From positions 44,395,318 through 44,459,317 of the forward strand of contig CM039119.1 in assembly GCA_022036555.1 (NCBI GenBank): a DNA stretch of 64,000 bases, written 5' to 3'. Positions 34,086 through 44,415 of this stretch are shown here, piece by piece. The stretch's first letter is position 1. Each line of letters begins with the position of its first letter. This DNA comes from Microstegium vimineum (Eukaryota > Streptophyta > Magnoliopsida > Poales > Poaceae). The notes below the pieces were generated by a model that ran no database searches, had not been told where the DNA came from, and saw only the letters and a program-made list of their open reading frames with translations. Position numbers and translations under genes: made by a program.

Positions 34086-37000
34086 TCAACTCATGTTGGA
34101 GAAATCAAGTATGTTCAACTCATTCCTTAGCTTGCAAAACCTCTTTTCATCTAGTGGCTTGGTGAAGATATCGGCCAATTGATCTTCGGTGCCCACACTC
34201 TCTATTGAAATGTCCCCTTTTAATTGATGATCTCTAATGAAATGGTGGCGGACATCAATATTCTTTGTTCTTGAGTGTTGAACCGGGTTGTTGGTTAGCT
34301 TGATTGCACTTTCATTGTCACATAGCAATGACACTTTCTTGAATTTGACTCCAAAATCATTCAAAGTAGCTTTCACTAATGTATTCGGCTTCGGCGGTAG
34401 AGAGTGCCACACTATTTTGCTTCTTTGATGACCATGAGACAAGTGATCTTCCAAGCAATTGGCATGTGCCCAATGTGCTCTTCCTTTCTATCTTGCAACC
34501 CGCATAGTCCGAGTCGGAGTATCCAATTAACTCAAAGTTTGATCCTATAGGATACCACAACCCCCACATTTGGTGTATGCTTCAAATATCTCAATATCCT
34601 CTTTGTGGTCTTCAAATGACTCTCTCTTAGAGAAGCTTAAAACCTTGCACACATGCATACACTAAACATGACATCCGGTCTTGATGCGGTCACATAGAGT
34701 AAGCTACCAATCATTGACCTATATAGCTTTTGATCTACCATGTTACCACTAGCATCACTATCCAAGTTACCATTTGTTCCCATTGGTGTGCTAATTGACT
34801 TTGCTTCATCTAGATTGAACTTCTTGAGCATGTCTTTGATATAATTGCCTTGACTCACAAATGTGTCATTCTTCATTTGCTTGACTTGAAGACCAAGGAA
34901 GTAACTAAGTTCACCAAGCATAGACATCTCAAACTCATTTGCCATCATATTGCCAAAATCCTCACAAAACTCTTGATTAGTTGACCCAAATATAATGTCA
35001 TCCACATAGATTTGCAACACAAACAAGTCCTTACCAATCTTCTTGGTGAATAGGGTAGTGTCAACCTTGCCCATAATGAATCCCTTAGAGAGGAGAAAAT
35101 CCCTCAACCTCTCATACCATGCTCTAGGTGCTTGCTTCAAACCATACAATGCCTTTCTTAGCTTGTACACATGGTTGGGTTTCTTGTAATCTTCAAATCC
35201 GAGTGGTTGCTCAACATATACCAATTTATTGATGTACCCATTGAGAAATGCACTCTTCACATCCATTTGATAGAGCTTGATGTTGTGAGCATAAGCATAA
35301 GCCAATAGGATTCTTATTGCTTCTAGCCTTACCACCGGTACATATGTTTCTCCAAAGTCAAGACCCTCTACTTGAGTGTACCCTTGTGACACTAGTCTTG
35401 CTTTGTTTCTCACCACTATGCCATCTTGATCTTGTTTGTTGCGAAAGACCCATCTTGTGCTAATAACATTGTGGTTCTTTGGCCTCTCAACTAGCTCCCA
35501 AACTTGATTTCTAGTAAAGTTGTTGAGCTCTTCATATATGGCATTTACCCAATCAATATCTTGCAAAGCTTCTTCAATCTTGGTTGGCTCAATAGATGAC
35601 ACAAAGGAGTAATTTTCACAAAATGAAGCCAATCTTGATCTTGTTTGCACACCTCTTGTAATATCTCCAATAATATGATCCAATGGATGATCCCTTATAA
35701 TAGATGTAGGTTGGAGAGTTGGAAGTTGATTGATTGTACTTGGTTGGTCATTGGATTGAGATGATGTACTATCTTCTTGTTGGTCTTGAGTTGGAGAGGA
35801 TGAACTAGCTTGATTTACACTTGATTGCTCATTGGATGGAGCATGCACTTGATAGTCATTGCCTTGCTCTTCATCCACTTGCATTGGCCTAATGTCCCCA
35901 ATATCCATATTATTCATTGCATTGGCCAATGGTTCACCTCTCACATCATCATGATTGTCACTTTCATCTTGAGAGCCTTGTGTTTCATCAAACTCCACAT
36001 CATGTACCTCCTCAACTATGCCATGAGTAAGATTACATACTCTATATGCTTTGCTTGTAGTTGAGTAACCAAGTAGGAAGCCTTCATCATATTTCTTCTC
36101 AAATTTGCTCAATCTTGCACCTTTCTTCAAGATATAGCACTTGCAATTAAACACTCTAAAGTATGTAATATTTGGCTTTCTTCCATTCAATAGCTCATAA
36201 GGTGTCTTCTCAAGCATCTTGTGGCAATAGAGTCGGTTGCTATAGTAGCAAGCCGTGTTGATAGCTTCGGCCCAAAAGAATCACTCACATTGTATTCACT
36301 AAGCATAGATCTTGCCATATCAATGAGCGTCCTATTCTTCCTCTCAACAAGCCTATTTGATTGAGGTGTATACTTGGCCGAGAATTGATGTTTGATTCCA
36401 TATTCATTACATAGCTCATCAACTCTTGTATTCTTGAATTCACTACCATTGTCACTTCTCACTTTCTTGATAGTTGTTTCAAATTTATTTTGGCATCTCT
36501 TGACAAAGATCTTGAATGTATCAAATGTGTCACTCTTGTCACTCAAGAAGAATACCCATGTATATCTAGTGAAGTCATCAACTATCACAAAGCCATATTT
36601 GTTTCCACCAATACTTGTATATGCGGTTGGCCCAAACAAGTCCATATGCAAGAGCTCAAATGGTTTGCAAGTACTCATCATGCTATTACTAGGGTGAGTG
36701 TTTCCAACTTGTTTGTCGGTTTGACAAGAGCTACATAGCTTATCCTTTTCAAAGATCACATCTTTCAAGCCTCTAACTAGATCATGCTTGACTAATTTAT
36801 TCAATTGCCTCATACCAACATGACCAAGTCTTCTATGCCATAATATAACCAACCCATGCTAGATTTGGATAGCAAGCAAGTTGACAATTGAGTCTCACTA
36901 GCATTGAAATCAACCAAGTATAGATTCTCATATCTAAAGCCTTTGAAGATCAAATTTGAGCCATCTACACTTATGATCTCTACATCATCAACTCCAAATA

Positions 37001-37274
37001 TGCATTTGAAACCAAGATCACAAAGTTGAGCTACGGATAGCAACTTGAAGTTCAAGCTCTCTACTAGCAACACATTGGATATGCTCATGTCATTTGATAT
37101 TGCAATCTTACCAAGCCCTTTGACCTTGCCTTTGCCATTGTCACCAAATGTGATAGAATTAATCCCATTGCCACTATTTGACTTGATAGAGTTGAACATA
37201 TTTGCATCTCCGGTCATATGTTGAGTGCACCCACTATCAAGCACCCAATGCCTCCCTCTGGCTTTATAATTGAC
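34086..37274 (-). pseudogene. Element B Pol, several frameshifts and a deletion
   Basis: Protease (DSGCTQHMTG) and an integrase start are at 37244-36810. A frame change near 36830 leads to the integrase HHCC finger and catalytic core (36852-36187; RSDNGSEF, VERKNRTL), and a second near 36200-36270 to RT (36217-34637; VKSAFLNG, YVDDIIFGS). A stop follows CMCARF, then RNase H (34569-34357; DSDYAGCK, STAEAEYI) is cut short, with part of the domain missing before the C-terminal piece (34454-34086; LLCDNESAIKL, RHHFIRDH). This copy is non-functional. Confidence 0.9.
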
Positions 37275-38119
37275 CTACAAAACAATTAAATTCTTCTTAG
37301 GTACCCATACTTGCTTGGGTCCTCCAAAGTTAGTGACTAAGGACTTAGGTACCCAAATAGCTTTCTTCTTTGAGCTCTCATTGGGAGTACCCATGTACTT
37401 AGCTATCACACCTTTCTTGCCCTTGGTAAGCAAATAACTAGAATCAAAGCGAATGGATACACTTGTAAATTTTATCTTGCTTAGATTTAGTTTGCAATGT
37501 TGCTCATCATGCCCTACTTGCTTGCAACTTGAGCAAAACTGGCCATTGCTCTTCACAAAGCGAGGCTTTGGAGTTGCAAAGGCCGCCTTGCCTTTCTTGG
37601 GGGTATAGCCCAATCCCTTTTTGCAAAGGAAGAACCTTTGGCTACCCAAGCACTTAAGCAAGCGGGCGTCTCTACCATAGGCATTGCCTAAGGCTAGAGT
37701 AAGCTTACCAACCTCCTTCTTAAGGGTCTCATTCTCAACCATTAGTGAAGCATCACAAGTGAAGTCATCACTAGTAGAAGAGGTAGAGTTAGAAGTGCTA
37801 CAAGAAGGGTTAGTTGGAGTGATGATGATGGGTTCATAGAAAGATTCATTGATTATGTCACAAGTTGTTCCCATGTTACTTGTTGAAACATGCTCTTTCT
37901 CCTTTTGTTCAACAAGAGATGAGTGAGCTTTTTCAAGCTTAGAGTGAGCTTTTCCAAGCTTCTCATGGGCATCCTCTAGCCTCTCATGATAGCGGTTTAG
38001 CTCATCAAAGGATTGCTTGAGAGCTTGAAGCTCTTTCCGCAATGCTTTGCACTCCTTTCTCTTGATGTCAAAGTGAGTCTTAGCATCTTCCAACATTTCA
38101 ATTAGTTCATCTTTAGTGG

Positions 38120-38151
<32 letters not shown>

Positions 38152-39349
38152 CTAGAATCACACTCATCATCGGATTGTATCTTAGTGGACTTAGCCATGA
38201 AGCATGCCGATGGAGTGTCAAAGAGAGAGATCTTGTTCTTCATAGTAATACTTGCAAGAGTTTTCTTCTTGCTTGATCTCTTATCATCACTTGAGTCATC
38301 ATCACTTGAGGAATCACTATCCCAAGTGACAACATATGAACCTCCCTTCTTGTTCTTCTTGAGGAACATCTTGTTCTCTTTCTTCTCTTTCTTTTCTTTC
38401 TTCTTGCCCTTCTTCTCATCTTCATTGTCACTATGATGAGGGCAATCCACAATGAGATGGTCCTTGTTATTGCACTTGAAGCATCTTCTATCCTTCTCAT
38501 TGAACTTGTGTGAGCTCTTCTTCCTTCTTGCTCTATAGCCCTTCTTCTTCATGAACTTGCCAAATTTCTTGATAAATAGAGCCATCTCTTCTTCATCATC
38601 ATCACTATTTATTGAGCTCTCATCATTGCTTGATTCATCATTCTTGATCTTTGCTTTCCCATTTGATGATGATGTGGTATTGAAAGCCAAGCTCTTTTTC
38701 TTGTCTTCCTTCTTCTCATCCTTCTTCTCTTTGTTCTCTCTTATCTTGTCCTTTTCTTCTCTAAAGGTGTCATCGGTTATCACTTCACCAAGAACTTGGT
38801 TCGGTGTCATTGTGTCCAATCCACTTCTCACCAAAAGAGTGACTAGCATCTCAAATCTTGAGGGAATGATCCTCAAAAATTTGAATGAGAAGTCCTTGTT
38901 CTCCACATTCTCTCCAAGTGACTTGAGATCATTGACAAGCACCTCAAGCCTATTGAACATCTCCAGCACATTCTCATCTTCCTTCATCTTGAAGCTTGCA
39001 AACTTTCCTTCAAGATGTATGCCTTGTCCCCCTTCATGGATTGAGTCCCTTCATATGACTCTTCTAGCTTCTTCCATGCATCATGAGCACTCTCAATGTT
39101 CTTGATTTGTTCAAACACTTCTCTTGAGATTGCTTTATGGATGGCACTCAAAGCAATATCATTGTTTTGGAGCTTTTCCTCCCCGGTCGGGGTGGGTGCC
39201 GCCTCATTCACCACCTCAAATTTCTTTTCAACCACCAACCATATCTTCCGGTTGATTGATTTGATATGGGTGGTCATCAACGCCTTCCAATAGCTATAAT
39301 TGGTGCCATCGAACTTGGGTGGCCTCTTAGTGTTGTTGATTTGAGCCAT
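37275..39349 (-). pseudogene. Element B Gag, one frameshift
   Basis: The N-terminal part (39349 to 38984) starts MAQINNTKRPPKFDGTNYSY and reads to KGDKAYILKE, then shifts frame near 38985-39000. The second part (38987 to 37275) carries the rest of the gag core, long Lys/Glu and Asp/Ser runs, two zinc knuckles (CFKCNNKDHLIVDC and CSSCKQVGHDEQHC) and a coiled-coil stretch. It ends at a TAG (37275-37277) after which the same frame opens into the protease. Confidence 0.88.
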
Positions 39350-39392
39350 ATTAACACCGTGGGATGTTAAGCCTTGTAAGAATGGTGTACCG

Positions 39393-39404
39393 GCTCCGAT
39401 ACCA
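39393..39404 (-). promoter_or_regulatory. Primer binding site of element B
   Basis: TGGTATCGGAGC on the minus strand, two bases inside the 5' LTR. It differs at one position from the consensus tRNA-iMet complement found in element A. Confidence 0.9.
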
Positions 39405-39406
39405 CT

Positions 39407-41263
39407 TGAAAGGTCTAGATATGGCTAGAGGGGGGTGAATAGCCTATTAAAAAAATTCTACAACAACACTAAGCAAACTTGTTAGAATAAAACACGGAGA
39501 AAAGCAAGTTTGCACTAGTACTACTAGGGTCGGCAAGCCACCTATCACAAGTTTAGTTACTACAAAGATAAAACCTATGTCACACACAAGAGCTAGATAA
39601 CTAGTGCTACTAGACTAAGCTACACAAGCTAATCTAGAATCTCTACTTTGCAAAAATGTAAGAATGTAAGTGCAAAGCTAGAGTTAGGAGGGTTATACCG
39701 ATATGGCGAGGAGATGAATATGTAGCCAATCAATCACAATAGAAATCCTCGGAGAGAGACAATGAGACACAAGATTTTTCTCTGAGGTTCACTTGTTTGC
39801 CAACAAGCTAGTCCCCGTTGTAGCAATACACCTACTTGGAGGTTCACGCGCTAATTGGCACCACACGCCAAACCCGTCACCGGGTGCCGCAAAACCCACA
39901 CAAGATAGGGATCCACAAGCTACGAGCAATCCACTAGAGATACCTTTCGCGAACTCCTGCGGGGAAGGTTCAAGAACCCCTCACAATCCACCGATTGGAG
40001 ACGGAGACAATCACCTTCCTCCGCTCAATGATCCTCGTCGCTCCAAGCCGTCTAGGAGGTGACAACCTCCAAGAATAACAAGAGCTTCTACGAAGACGAC
40101 GATCACCAAGTGCCACTAGTATGCAATCAATCAAGCAATGCACTTGGTTCACTCAATCTCTCATGAAATTAGCAAGTCTATCAATGAGAATGAGTAGTGA
40201 AGGCTCTCACAAATGAGCACTAGTGTGTGAGTGATGAGAATGTGCAAGAGCTACCCCTTGGGCCGGCCATATAACCATATATAGCCCTCACCAACACACT
40301 AGCCATTTACACTCAAAACAGGCTTCTCAGCGTGCCTCCGGACGCAAGCAACGCAGGGGGTCCGGACCAAAAGCCGCGTCCGGACCCTTCACAGACCGAG
40401 CGCCAACGGCTCTGCTCAACACTCTGGACGCTGCCTCCGGACGCGCACAAGGCGCCGTCCGGAACAACACACGCGCGTCCGGTCACCCCTCGGTTCAAAC
40501 AACTATGTTTCCCGCTCGCGCCACAGCCTGCCACGCGTTTCCGGACGCTTCTAGCTGTCCGGTCCGGACTCCACAGCAGCACCGTCGGGACCCCAGCAGA
40601 GAGGTTCCAGAGAGCGCAAAACACTCCGGACGCTGTCCGGATCCTCCGGTCCGAACACGCACTAGCGTCCGGACTCCTGCGCACAGAATTGCCAAGCTAG
40701 GGTGTGTGTCCGGATGCACACAATGGTCCGGACACACCCAAACCCTAGCGTCCGGACTAGCGTCCGAACCTCCTTTTGCTGCCAAAAACAACCACCAACT
40801 TCTCTAACTTTCTTCCAAGCTTCCAAGAGCCAACACTAAGTGATCTCAACACTTGTGCATGTGTGTTAGCTTTTAGTTCACATTTATCTTGGAATTAGTT
40901 GGTTGTTTCACTAGTTCAATTGATTTTAATGCAATGCATATGAACCTAGTGACACATGATAACCGCAATCAAACACAAGAGCTCCCTCCTTGATAGTACG
41001 GCTATCTATCCTAAATGTGATCACACCCTCTATGGTGTCTTGATCACCAAACCGATAAGGATCCTATTATCACCTTTGCCTTCACACCATTTTCTTTTGC
41101 ACTTCACCTCCACCATGCTAGAACCTTTGCAATCACCACCTTGATCCATTTGCTCCATCACATGGCATGTACCAACCTATCTCATGATTCACACTTAGAG
41201 ATCAAGGTTAGTACTTAGGTAGGTTTCATCAATTACTCAAAACCAAACACATGGGGACTCTCA
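39407..41263 (-). repeat. Element B 5' LTR
   Basis: It begins TGAAAGGTCTAGATATGG and ends GGGGACTCTCA on the plus strand. The TATA region 'catatatagccc' is at about 40276. Upstream of it is a cluster of GTCCGGAC-type palindromes (about 40330-40770). It carries 32 bp (40642-40673) that the 3' LTR lacks, flanked by a TCCGGA direct repeat. Confidence 0.92.
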
Positions 41264-42199
41264 ACTGGGAAAATACTGTGCATGTTCGGTATGAATACCT
41301 GTCCGGTATTGCGAGACTATGCAGTTGAGTTAGTGAACATGGTCTTTCTCTCTCTTACACATAAGTTTCTATGGGTTGGTTTGAGCGCTTATGAACAATT
41401 ATCTATCAATCATGATACATCCCTTTTTTATAGTACGACTTTCCTGTTAACTCAAAATTAAATGCCAAGTGAATTAAAACATTTTGAGTTGATCTTGTTG
41501 AACCAAAGTCGTGCCTTGCAATCTTCATAAAATCAAGGTGCCAACATGTTGATATTGATCTTCTTACTTGAGCATGTCCATGTTGAACATGACTTGATTC
41601 CATTCATCAAATAGAGATTATTCCAAATGTATCAAGTCACTTCCATCAAAACACTTCAATAGTGTTTTGATTATCCACTTCAATATGACCTTCATAACTT
41701 GATTAGTATCTCAACTAAATGCACGTACTCCCTTCTTCACCTTGGCTAGGTTCATCGGCTGGCAAGCCATCTCTTACACTTCACCCTTGCTTAGTACCTC
41801 GAAGCCTTTCTTTGCTATCTTCATCATGTCAAGCCATCAAGTCACTTGTTGTGTTGAATCATCCGTCAAGTTTGTACTACATTCATCTTAGCAAGCACCA
41901 AACATGAGACTATTCCAAATGCAATACCTCATGTCTCATTAGTCATTTGTAATCATGCTTGCCCACACATAGATCATTGAAATTCCACAATAGATAAGCC
42001 TGTGCATGAATTCCATTTGCATTTATCTTGTGCTTGAACTAGATTTCTCATACAACAATATTTCATTTGGCTTTATTCATTTCAATCAAACTTTTGTGAT
42101 AACCAAATACCTATCCAACACTTAGAGAACATGTTAAATACTTTAATCATGTTGTCAATCAATCATCCAAAACCCACTATGGGACTAGATGCACTTTCA

Positions 42200-42708
42200 A
42201 TGTTGTCTGCAAATACAAAGTTAGCCAAAGAAAAATATAATTGTAAAGCATTACGCTGATGGAAAGGACTAGAGGACTATGAATACTATGTGTTATAAGA
42301 ACATTGGTTTAAGAATATATGGGATGAATACTTTCAAGCAGGTTAGAAGTAATCATAGCACCTGGCCAATGACACTCTGTATATACAACTTTTTACCTTG
42401 GATTTGTATGAAGCGGTCATATATCCAGATGTCACTATTGATTCAAGAGCCAAAACATCTTGAAAATGACATCGATGTGTTTGTCGAACTAGTGGGAAAA
42501 GGGTGTGAAGTATGGTTGGGACAAGTATAAAAAGAAACATGTCACGATCAAGGGAATACTTATCGCTACAATCACCGACCTACCAGGGCGAGGTTGCTTG
42601 TCTGAAAACAAGACAAAAGGATATACTAGATGTGTCGAGTGCTTAGACGAGATCGATGTGGTATGTGTTCTTAACGCACAACAAAACGAACATAATTCTA
42701 ATCGATAA
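42200..42708 (+). pseudogene. CACTA Tnp2 transposase, continuation after the nested insertion
   Basis: It resumes directly after the solo LTR with SANTKLAKEK and then reads STWPMTLCIYNFLPWICMKR, IQEPKHLENDIDVFVE, and from 42511 YGWDKYKKKHVTIKG and ITDLPGRGCLSENKTKGYTR. This is the order and spacing of the Tnp2 core in grass CACTA elements. Sequence order is collinear with the fragment ending at 16028. Stops and a frameshift near 42500 show it is dead. The later part of the transposase is missing or unrecognisable. Confidence 0.85.
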
Positions 42709-44156
42709 CTATGAGTATGTGTTCTCCACTCTTATTTTTGTGCTTAATTCGTTAACTATAACTTTATTATTGCACAACCATTTCGCATTCATCGACATCG
42801 ATATTCCTAAAAATCGAATGAGGTGTGGGACTCCAAGAAAAAAGGCATTTTCTAATATCGATCCCCAAGTCAAAGTGTTGAATAAGTAAGTGAACCTAAT
42901 AACATATTATTTGCTAATCACACATAACACATTGTAATGTTGCCCCTTTTCACACTTTTATACTGTGGCACAGTGTCCGACCAAGAATGATCAGGGGACG
43001 AAGGTCTCTTTCTAGGTTGCGGAAATAAGAATGAAGTCCCTAAAGCAGATGGTGGAAAACGACGAATGTGGGTTCTATGTAATTTGGGTATTTCTCTACT
43101 ATCTTGGCAGGAGATCAAATAAGACAGATGAATTGGTGTGTATACTTTCCTTTTCATTTATATCGATTAATTCAACAAAACGATATATTTTTATCTTACA
43201 TTTGTGCCTTTTGATATCATCTTTGTTGAACGACAGAAAAAGAAATTTAAGCAGAAAAGACTGACTGAGATGGAGATCATAGGATTGTGAGGGAAGCTAA
43301 CAAAGTTCATATTTTCCGGGTGCTTGGAAAAAAGAAGGAACATTCTCCATTGCACAGCCCAATAAGTACAAGGCAGATTATGAGCCAGAGTTGATCGCTA
43401 GGCTACTGTAACTTTGAGGTTTTCATAGGTACAATTTGAACTACTGTAACATGTGTAATATTTAATGTTGAGTAATTTGTAATATTTAACCTTAGCAAAT
43501 ATATAGCAAAACTCGATTAAAAACAATAAATTAAATTATAAAATAATAAATTACGAAAAAGAGAACACTGCCGAGTGACAAACCGGCATTGTTCTCTAAT
43601 CAACACCGTCTGTTAGAACTACTAACTGATAGTGGCTGGCAAGACAACAATGTTGGTTTGAGCCACAAACCGTACTGCCAGCTCGAGCTACAAACCAATA
43701 ATGCACTTCTACATCCATGAAGTTAGTTTTAGGGAGATATCCTATATCTGAAGGCTCCATAGGATCTTATGTAAAACTTTATCAATCCTATGATCCTACG
43801 ATGCTACACAATAAGTCACAGAAATAATTTTTTAAATGATTCGTTTATTTAAAATATTAAATTTGAGAGGTGTTGAAAACTGAAATATTGCCAAGGATTA
43901 CCCTTAAATTAAAAAGTGAAACAAATTCATATAAATATATAGAATTTGATATTATCCGATACTTGACAATTCTACGATCCAATATTATCACGCATGATAC
44001 TATCTAAGATCTTCTTAATAATAAGTATAAAAATAAAAGAGAGTGCTAGTTTGTGCCGCGTGTTTGAGATTAAGCACTCTTTAGTCATTTTATATCATTA
44101 TATTATTAGACATACACACACAATACGTTACGCCACAAACATTTCCATGTATGCTA

Positions 44157-44415
44157 CTCCCTCTATCCTAAACTATAAAGCATTCTAAAAATATTGGAGA
44201 ATCAAAACATCTCAAATTTAACCGAATTATAGAAAAAATTATAAAGATTTATGATATCAAATATGTATACTATAAAAAATATATAATTAATGAAGAATCT
44301 AATGATGTTTTGTTTACATTATAAATATATGTTATTATATTATTATATAGTTTGATTAAACTTGGGAAGAAGTTTTTAAGATTTTTAAAATGACTTATAA
44401 TTTGGATGGAAGGAG
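44157..44415. mobile_element. Stowaway MITE, aged
   Basis: The left end is CTCCCTCTATCCTAAA after a TA. The right end is the inverse (TTTGGATGGAAGGAG) followed by CA, a mutated TA. About 259 bp, AT-rich and non-coding. Confidence 0.75.

Larger units (their letters stand above)
31136..41263 (-). mobile_element. Element B: full-length but defective Sirevirus retrotransposon, 10.1 kb
   Basis: LTRs of 1829 bp (31136-32964) and 1857 bp (39407-41263) bound the element, and a perfect 5-bp target duplication ACTGG flanks it (31131-31135, 41264-41268). The minus-strand order is 5' LTR, primer site, gag, pol, polypurine tract and 3' LTR. There is about 1.1 kb between pol and the 3' LTR with no long ORF, so it lacks the third gene present in A. 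gag and pol are frameshifted. Its LTR differs from that of A but shares overall design and the polypurine-tract region. Confidence 0.95.
16029..42199 (-). mobile_element. Solo Sirevirus LTR (LTR C), in three pieces around elements A and B
   Basis: The pieces are 16029-16049, 29937-31135 and 41269-42199 (the 5-bp target duplications of A and B are counted once), together about 2.15 kb. The joined LTR starts TGAAATGACCTAGGATGCAG, continues 'cctagaggggggtaaatag' as in LTR B, has an 'agctatttatagccccc' TATA region (about 30772-30787), and ends GACTAGATGCACTTTCA. The flanks are ATGGT (16024-16028) and ATGTT (42200-42204), a 5-bp target duplication with one mismatch. There is no internal domain, so LTR-LTR recombination probably removed it. 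It disrupts the CACTA transposase frame. Confidence 0.85.
13790..43740 (+). mobile_element. Decayed CACTA (En/Spm) transposon, split by nested retrotransposons; ends approximate
   Basis: Both flanks carry subterminal repeats of the CACTA type: 'agtgctggtttt', 'aaccggtagtg' and 'cactactgtcggttt' around 13817-13965, and 'cactgccgagtgacaaaccgg', 'gtggctgg' and 'aaaccgtactgcc' around 43567-43680. Between them are collinear fragments of a Tnp2 transposase (see separate entries). About 26 kb of later retrotransposon insertions (16029-42199) interrupt it, leaving about 3.8 kb of original sequence. The exact CACTA terminal repeats were not found, so the outer borders are estimates. The 42780-43400 part may derive from its second gene (one stretch reads ENDECGFYVIWVFL), but I cannot name it. 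Confidence 0.7.
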
